Shown: one piece after another, positions 60,595-64,000 of the stretch | How positions within the stretch are numbered: position 1 is the stretch's first letter | Layout: every line of letters starts with the position of its first letter | Origin: Picochlorum sp. 'celeri' | Lineage: Eukaryota > Chlorophyta > Trebouxiophyceae | Assembly: GCA_010909725.1 (NCBI GenBank) | Contig: JAACMV010000030.1 | Location: forward strand, 310,001-374,000 | Length of the DNA: 64,000 nucleotides | Reading direction: 5' to 3' | The notes under the pieces: generated by a model | Seen by the model: only the letters and a program-made list of their open reading frames with translations | What the model was told of the DNA's origin: nothing | Database searches by the model: none | Made by a program: the position numbers and the translations under genes

Positions 60595-61030
60595 TCATGG
60601 TTGCCTGTTTCCCTCATCTGTATTATTATTATGTATACTATTTCTTTTCTGAAGGAACTTCTCTGCAACCTGATGTACAGCATCTCTACCGACAACAAGC
60701 AATCTGTTTACAACCTCTGGATCCTGTTCATATCTGGCCTCCTCAAACTCTTGTCGAGCACTCGCGCGAAGCACATCTCTCCTACAATATAGCCATTCAG
60801 CATGATGATGATGATCGGTGTGCAAGATTGTTATAGCATTGATGCATGCAGACATACCATAAAACCCCCTGTTCATTTGGCCAGTCAAACAAGGCAGTGA
60901 TTCTCATAATTTCTCGGTACAGTGATAATGCCTCTCGTCTCGTGGTTAGAACCTGTCTTCCTTCATCATCTTTTCGTCGAAAGCTTGTTTTCTCCTGTAG
61001 ATCACGGGTGGCGCTCAGGAGATGAACCAA
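60595..61030 (-). CDS. LYR-motif (Complex1_LYR) protein, 5' end unresolved
   Basis: Two clear exons, about 61030-60858 and 60781-60595, are separated by a 76 bp intron (donor GTATGT, acceptor TTGTAG); TG|G restores Trp. The protein has the LYR tripeptide in REALSLYREIMRIT, then FDWPNEQGVLW, RDVLRASARQEFEEARYEQD and a C-terminal helix. This is the LYRM fold, which binds mitochondrial acyl carrier protein and helps assemble Fe-S proteins and respiratory complexes. No ATG lies upstream of the LYR motif in this exon, so the start must be in a further exon. An ATG-led frame at 61253-61053 ends in a good GTACGT donor but does not join in frame to any nearby acceptor I can see. Confidence 0.7.
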
Positions 61031-61253
61031 GTCTCACAGAGAATTTCTTTTTTCAAACACGTACCAAATTTGCTTCGATGATGTAGTCTATATTTGAATC
61101 GTTTGATGAATATTGACGATATTCTTGAATTTCAGTATCTATTCCAGCGCTCCAAGGAGTGACAGGGAGCGTGTTCTCTAAGGAGCACCCAGGCTGCTGT
61201 CGTGCCCAAGGCCCTCCTCGTTGCCTGCATACCCGTACAACGTGCGATAGCAT

Positions 61254-61529
61254 TTGATACTCTATGCCATACTAGTTGATGAATAGAATTCAGATTAAGC
61301 AGCAGACTTTTACAAAAATAAAAATGTACATGTTGAAATGACCAATGCCATCTTTGTGGCAGAGGCGGATGAATAAAAATAAAGGCTTGATATTATTTTG
61401 TGAAAAATCTACTGCTGCACTCAACCAACTCTCTTTTGCTCTTTTTTAACGCTTGATCCAATCAGCGCTTTTATCGACAAGAAAAATAAAGAAACGAACT
61501 AAAGGGAAAAAGTGTAGAGAAAATGAACG
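61254..61529. other. AT-rich 3' region of the bZIP gene and 5' flank of the LYR gene
   Basis: These 276 bp are AT-rich with A/T runs. They hold a minus-strand TGTAA at about 61314-61310 (215 nt after the bZIP stop), a possible poly(A) signal. No gene is seen. Confidence 0.45.
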
Positions 61530-62943
61530 CTAATTTTCCTTGATCATCTTGGCAGCGGGCATGTTTGTGGCATCTTCTGAATATTCGCCTTCCAGCCGGT
61601 GCTTCCCCTGCTGGTTGTTCGCTATTACTGTAGCGATTTGATACACATCTGGATAGAAGGGATATGATTGAACAATGGCCCTGGCTTTTTGGAGAGGACT
61701 CAGGATTGTCTTGAAAACAGTCCCAATAAACTCCACAGAGCACAAATGTTCCTCCTGCAGATTCGCTTTCAGCAATTGCGTCCCTTCATTCACCTTGAGT
61801 GTTTCACAAATCACACTTTGGAGTGCAATGAGGCGTTCTGGGACAGCAACAGATCGAAGCTGGCTCAAAATCCTATGCCGTGACTCCATGATGTGTTTGA
61901 TTCTTGTAGTAAATATGTCTTTGAGGGCCAGGATATGGGCTTCTTGGTCTTCTTGAAGCATCAGGCTCTCAGCCACTGACGTCCAAAATGATTTGTCATC
62001 GGCAGAAATGCCACTTCGACCTCCATCGAGAGTTGATGCCACCAAGTACTGCATATTGGTTGGATGGAGGATTGCACTCTGCATACACAGCTGGCCTCCT
62101 TTATCCAGTGCAGCACAGATCTTTTTCACCACGTCCTCTCTGTCACCAGGTTTCGACGATGGAATACTGTCATGATGCACCAGCAAATTGCCGAGCTCCC
62201 TGACCAACTTTTTCCAGTATGATAAAAGTTCGGACCCAGACATTGTCTTGACTAACGAGGGATTGATAAGTTCCAAGGGCTTTGCATCCTGCTTGTCTTC
62301 CTCCATCGCATCACCCTTCCTCTCATCAGACGTGTCCTGGAGCAACGCTGCAGCACTGTGATACTGCTTTCCAAGGTCAAACAATTGCTGCTCGTCCTGC
62401 AACATACGGATGTGATCGTCTCGAAGAGACAACACCTTTTCAAGTATCTCATTCCTGTTCAGTAGAGTCGTATTCTCTTCTTTCAAACGACTCAATTCCT
62501 CGTTGATTTCTTCCAATTGACTGGTCATATCCTTCATTTTCGCCTTCTGCCGCTCTCTGAACCTCTTCTGTGCCCTCCTGTTCTTCTCTTGGATTGAAGT
62601 GTTGCGCCTTTCTGACCCATCCGCATCAGACATTCCGAAATCCGTCGGGATATCTATAGAACTGAATAAGTTAGCTGCCTCAGCAGGGCGTTGAGATCCT
62701 GCCTCTCTATTGGAAGAATCATGGAAGGTTGTATACAGCGAGGCTGCCGTGTCCATGGCATTGTTGGAGTTTGTCAAATAATCTGCGCAGAACCAGTGCC
62801 GAGGGTCAGTACCAACAATAATAATTATAATTACAAAATTATAGCAGAAATATAACACGCCACGCACTCAGTAGCCGTTCAACGTCGATAGAGTCCATCT
62901 CGGGGGTAAGGCCAGGTCTCCCGTTAGAGATTCTGTTATCCAT
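61530..62943 (-). CDS. bZIP transcription factor, one intron
   Basis: Exons 62943-62868 and 62782-61530 are separated by an 85 bp intron (donor GTGCGT, acceptor CTGCGCAG). The split codon A|AT gives Asn, and the product is 442 residues. Exon 1 supplies a proper ATG (MDNRISNGRPG); the unspliced frame starts inside the intron and is not real. The basic region is EKNRRAQKRFRERQKAK, with the invariant Asn and Arg nine residues apart, followed by a leucine zipper (about residues 105-150). The remaining 300 residues are helical, include a tandem of conserved-looking blocks without a recognised domain, and end in a basic tail. It is presumably a nuclear DNA-binding regulator; targets are unknown. 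Confidence 0.9.
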
Positions 62944-63211
62944 TGTGAACGCGTTTTTCTTTACAGATATCTACAGTGATTCGAGAGAAATGGAAGATTT
63001 GAACAACCCGGTCCCTAGGGAAGCACGCCCTACTTGGGAGAATCCTCGTGCAGAAAGGCGCGATTTCTGAGCACGTAGCGTCATCAGTTCGTAATACACT
63101 GTAGGTATGATCCAGCGCATGGCATTGCCAGATTTCCCCTCGCGTCATGTCCAGTTCTCAGAGAACACTTCTTTATGATGCATGATGAATCTCCATGTGT
63201 GTGTTACAGGA
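62944..63211. promoter_or_regulatory. Promoter region of the bZIP gene and 3' end of the nucleoporin gene
   Basis: 268 bp between two minus-strand genes. No clear TATA box and no minus-strand TGTAA close after the nucleoporin stop were found. Confidence 0.4.
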
Positions 63212-64000
63212 TTAGCACACGTGAGGAGGGGGCGCAGAGAGGGGAATCCCTTTCCTTTCAAATGTGTCCGTCATCCACAAGGCCTTTTCTTCATCAGTCA
63301 GAGGTTTGGTTTCTGTTGGAGCCTGAATGGTCCCGGGCGTGGCATTGCTATTATTCATCTGCAAACTTGAATTTATTTGACCAAAGGGAGAGGCAGAACT
63401 AAATTGTCCAAAGCCTGATGAAGGCTGCGAGTTTGTTTGACCAAATGTTCCTCCAAAACCACCACCGCTACCTGGTGCTGATGCAGCTCCGAAAGGAGCC
63501 TGTGATCCTTGAGTCGCTTGACCAAATGGAGATGCAGTGCTAGCTTGGCCAAAGCCTGATGAAGCTTGAGCAGGCTGCTGCCCAAATGTTCCTCCAAATC
63601 CAGTACTACTACTACTACTACCTGCTGTTGATGTTGTTGTTGCCGCTGCTGCTCCAAAAGCATTTTGTCCAGCTTGACCAAAGGGAGATGCAGTGCTAGG
63701 TTGGCCAAAAACAGATGAAGCTTGAGCAGGCTGCTGCCCAAATGTTCCTCCAAAGCCACCGCCGCTACCTGGTGCTGATGCAGCTCCGAAAGGAGCCTGT
63801 GATCCTTGAGCCACTTGACCAAAGGGAGATGCCGTGCTAGGTTGGCCAAAGCCTGATGAAGCTTGAGCAGGTTGTTGCCCAAATGTTCCTCCAAAGCCAC
63901 TACCACTACCGCCTGCTGCTGCTGTTGCTGTTGTTGCTCCTCCTCCTCCTCCTCCTCCAAAAGCATTTTGTCCTACCTGACTTGCTTGACCAAAGGGAGA
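63212..64000 (-). CDS. FG-repeat nucleoporin, Nup42/CG1-like (5' part beyond window)
   Basis: The frame is open from the right edge to the stop at 63212 (262 residues seen). It consists of FG repeats (SPFGQ, GGTFGQQPAQASSGFGQ, APFGAASAPG) with Gly, Ala, Ser, Thr and Gln spacers and almost no charge. It ends in a compact tail, LTDEEKALWMTDTFERKGIP then Pro-rich. An FG region followed by a short (W)..F..G.IP..PP tail is typical of Nup42-type nucleoporins, which carry an N-terminal CCCH zinc finger and bind Gle1 during mRNA export. The zinc finger would lie outside the window, so the subtype is tentative. Confidence 0.75.
   Translation of the reverse strand, partial: SPFGQASQVGQNAFGGGGGGGATTATAAAGGSGSGFGGTFGQQPAQASSGFGQPSTASPFGQVAQGSQAPFGAASAPGSGGGFGGTFGQQPAQASSVFGQPSTASPFGQAGQNAFGAAAATTTSTAGSSSSSTGFGGTFGQQPAQASSGFGQASTASPFGQATQGSQAPFGAASAPGSGGGFGGTFGQTNSQPSSGFGQFSSASPFGQINSSLQMNNSNATPGTIQAPTETKPLTDEEKALWMTDTFERKGIPLSAPPPHVC
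63420..63960 (-). repeat. FG-encoding tandem DNA repeats
   Basis: The word ccaaatgttcctccaaa recurs at about 63442, 63582, 63738 and 63878. Blocks near 63442 and 63738 (296 bp apart) are nearly the same over at least 70 bp. The pattern is a two-part unit of about 296 bp, repeated about twice, with shorter microsatellites (cct, gct, act) inside. Confidence 0.8.

Noticed and set aside
62790..62867. bZIP start inside 62867 with an Ile-rich N-terminus
   Set aside because: The Ile-rich stretch is AT-rich intron read through; splicing joins a proper ATG exon at 62943 in frame.

Overview
The window is nuclear DNA from a compact-genome green alga (Chlorophyta). The evidence is a PsbR gene (found only in the green lineage), a chloroplast ClpF-type adaptor, spliceosomal GT-AG introns mostly of 68-85 bp, nucleus-encoded SdhB, an FG nucleoporin, and the chlorophyte polyadenylation signal TGTAA about 70 nt after several stop codons. 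Overall base composition looks about 45-47% GC. I cannot name the species; a Picochlorum-like trebouxiophyte or a mamiellophyte such as Bathycoccus would fit.

Layout. 1-1991 is gene-poor and holds degenerate repeats. 1992-4832 carries three plus-strand genes: a UVR/YccV ClpF-like adaptor, a rhomboid-family membrane protein that starts only 21 bp after it, and psbR. 5029-57158 (minus strand, 52 kb, over 80% of the window) is one giant modular type I polyketide synthase (PKS) gene with three short introns. 58052-63211 is a dense set of small genes: a complex I ESSS/NDUFB11-like subunit, SdhB, an unrecognised gene, a LYR-motif protein and a bZIP factor. The right edge cuts an FG nucleoporin resembling Nup42.

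The PKS begins with an acyl-adenylating loading module (A domain, a Rossmann-like remnant, two ACPs). It continues with eleven KS modules and ends in three tandem thioesterase-like domains. No acyltransferase domain is visible in any module: KS runs straight into DH. Extender units must therefore come from an AT in trans, as reported for other algal multimodular PKSs. Modules 1, 2, 4, 5, 7, 8 and 9 carry DH-ER-KR, module 3 carries DH (altered) and KR, module 6 carries a dead DH and KR, and modules 10 and 11 have no working reductive domain. Read colinearly, this predicts a long, mostly saturated acyl chain ending in a 3,5-dioxo thioester, a plausible alkyl-pyrone or wall-polymer precursor (inference).

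Two features affect how the gene should be read. First, a GC-rich ER/KR-N-terminal cassette of 1385 bp is present twice at about 99.7% identity, and its ER core a third time, pointing to very recent intragenic gene conversion. Second, about 14.27-27.76 kb is riddled with single-base frameshifts although the catalytic motifs are intact once the frame changes are allowed for. This looks like uncorrected indels in the sequence rather than decay, but it must be resolved before the gene is called intact.
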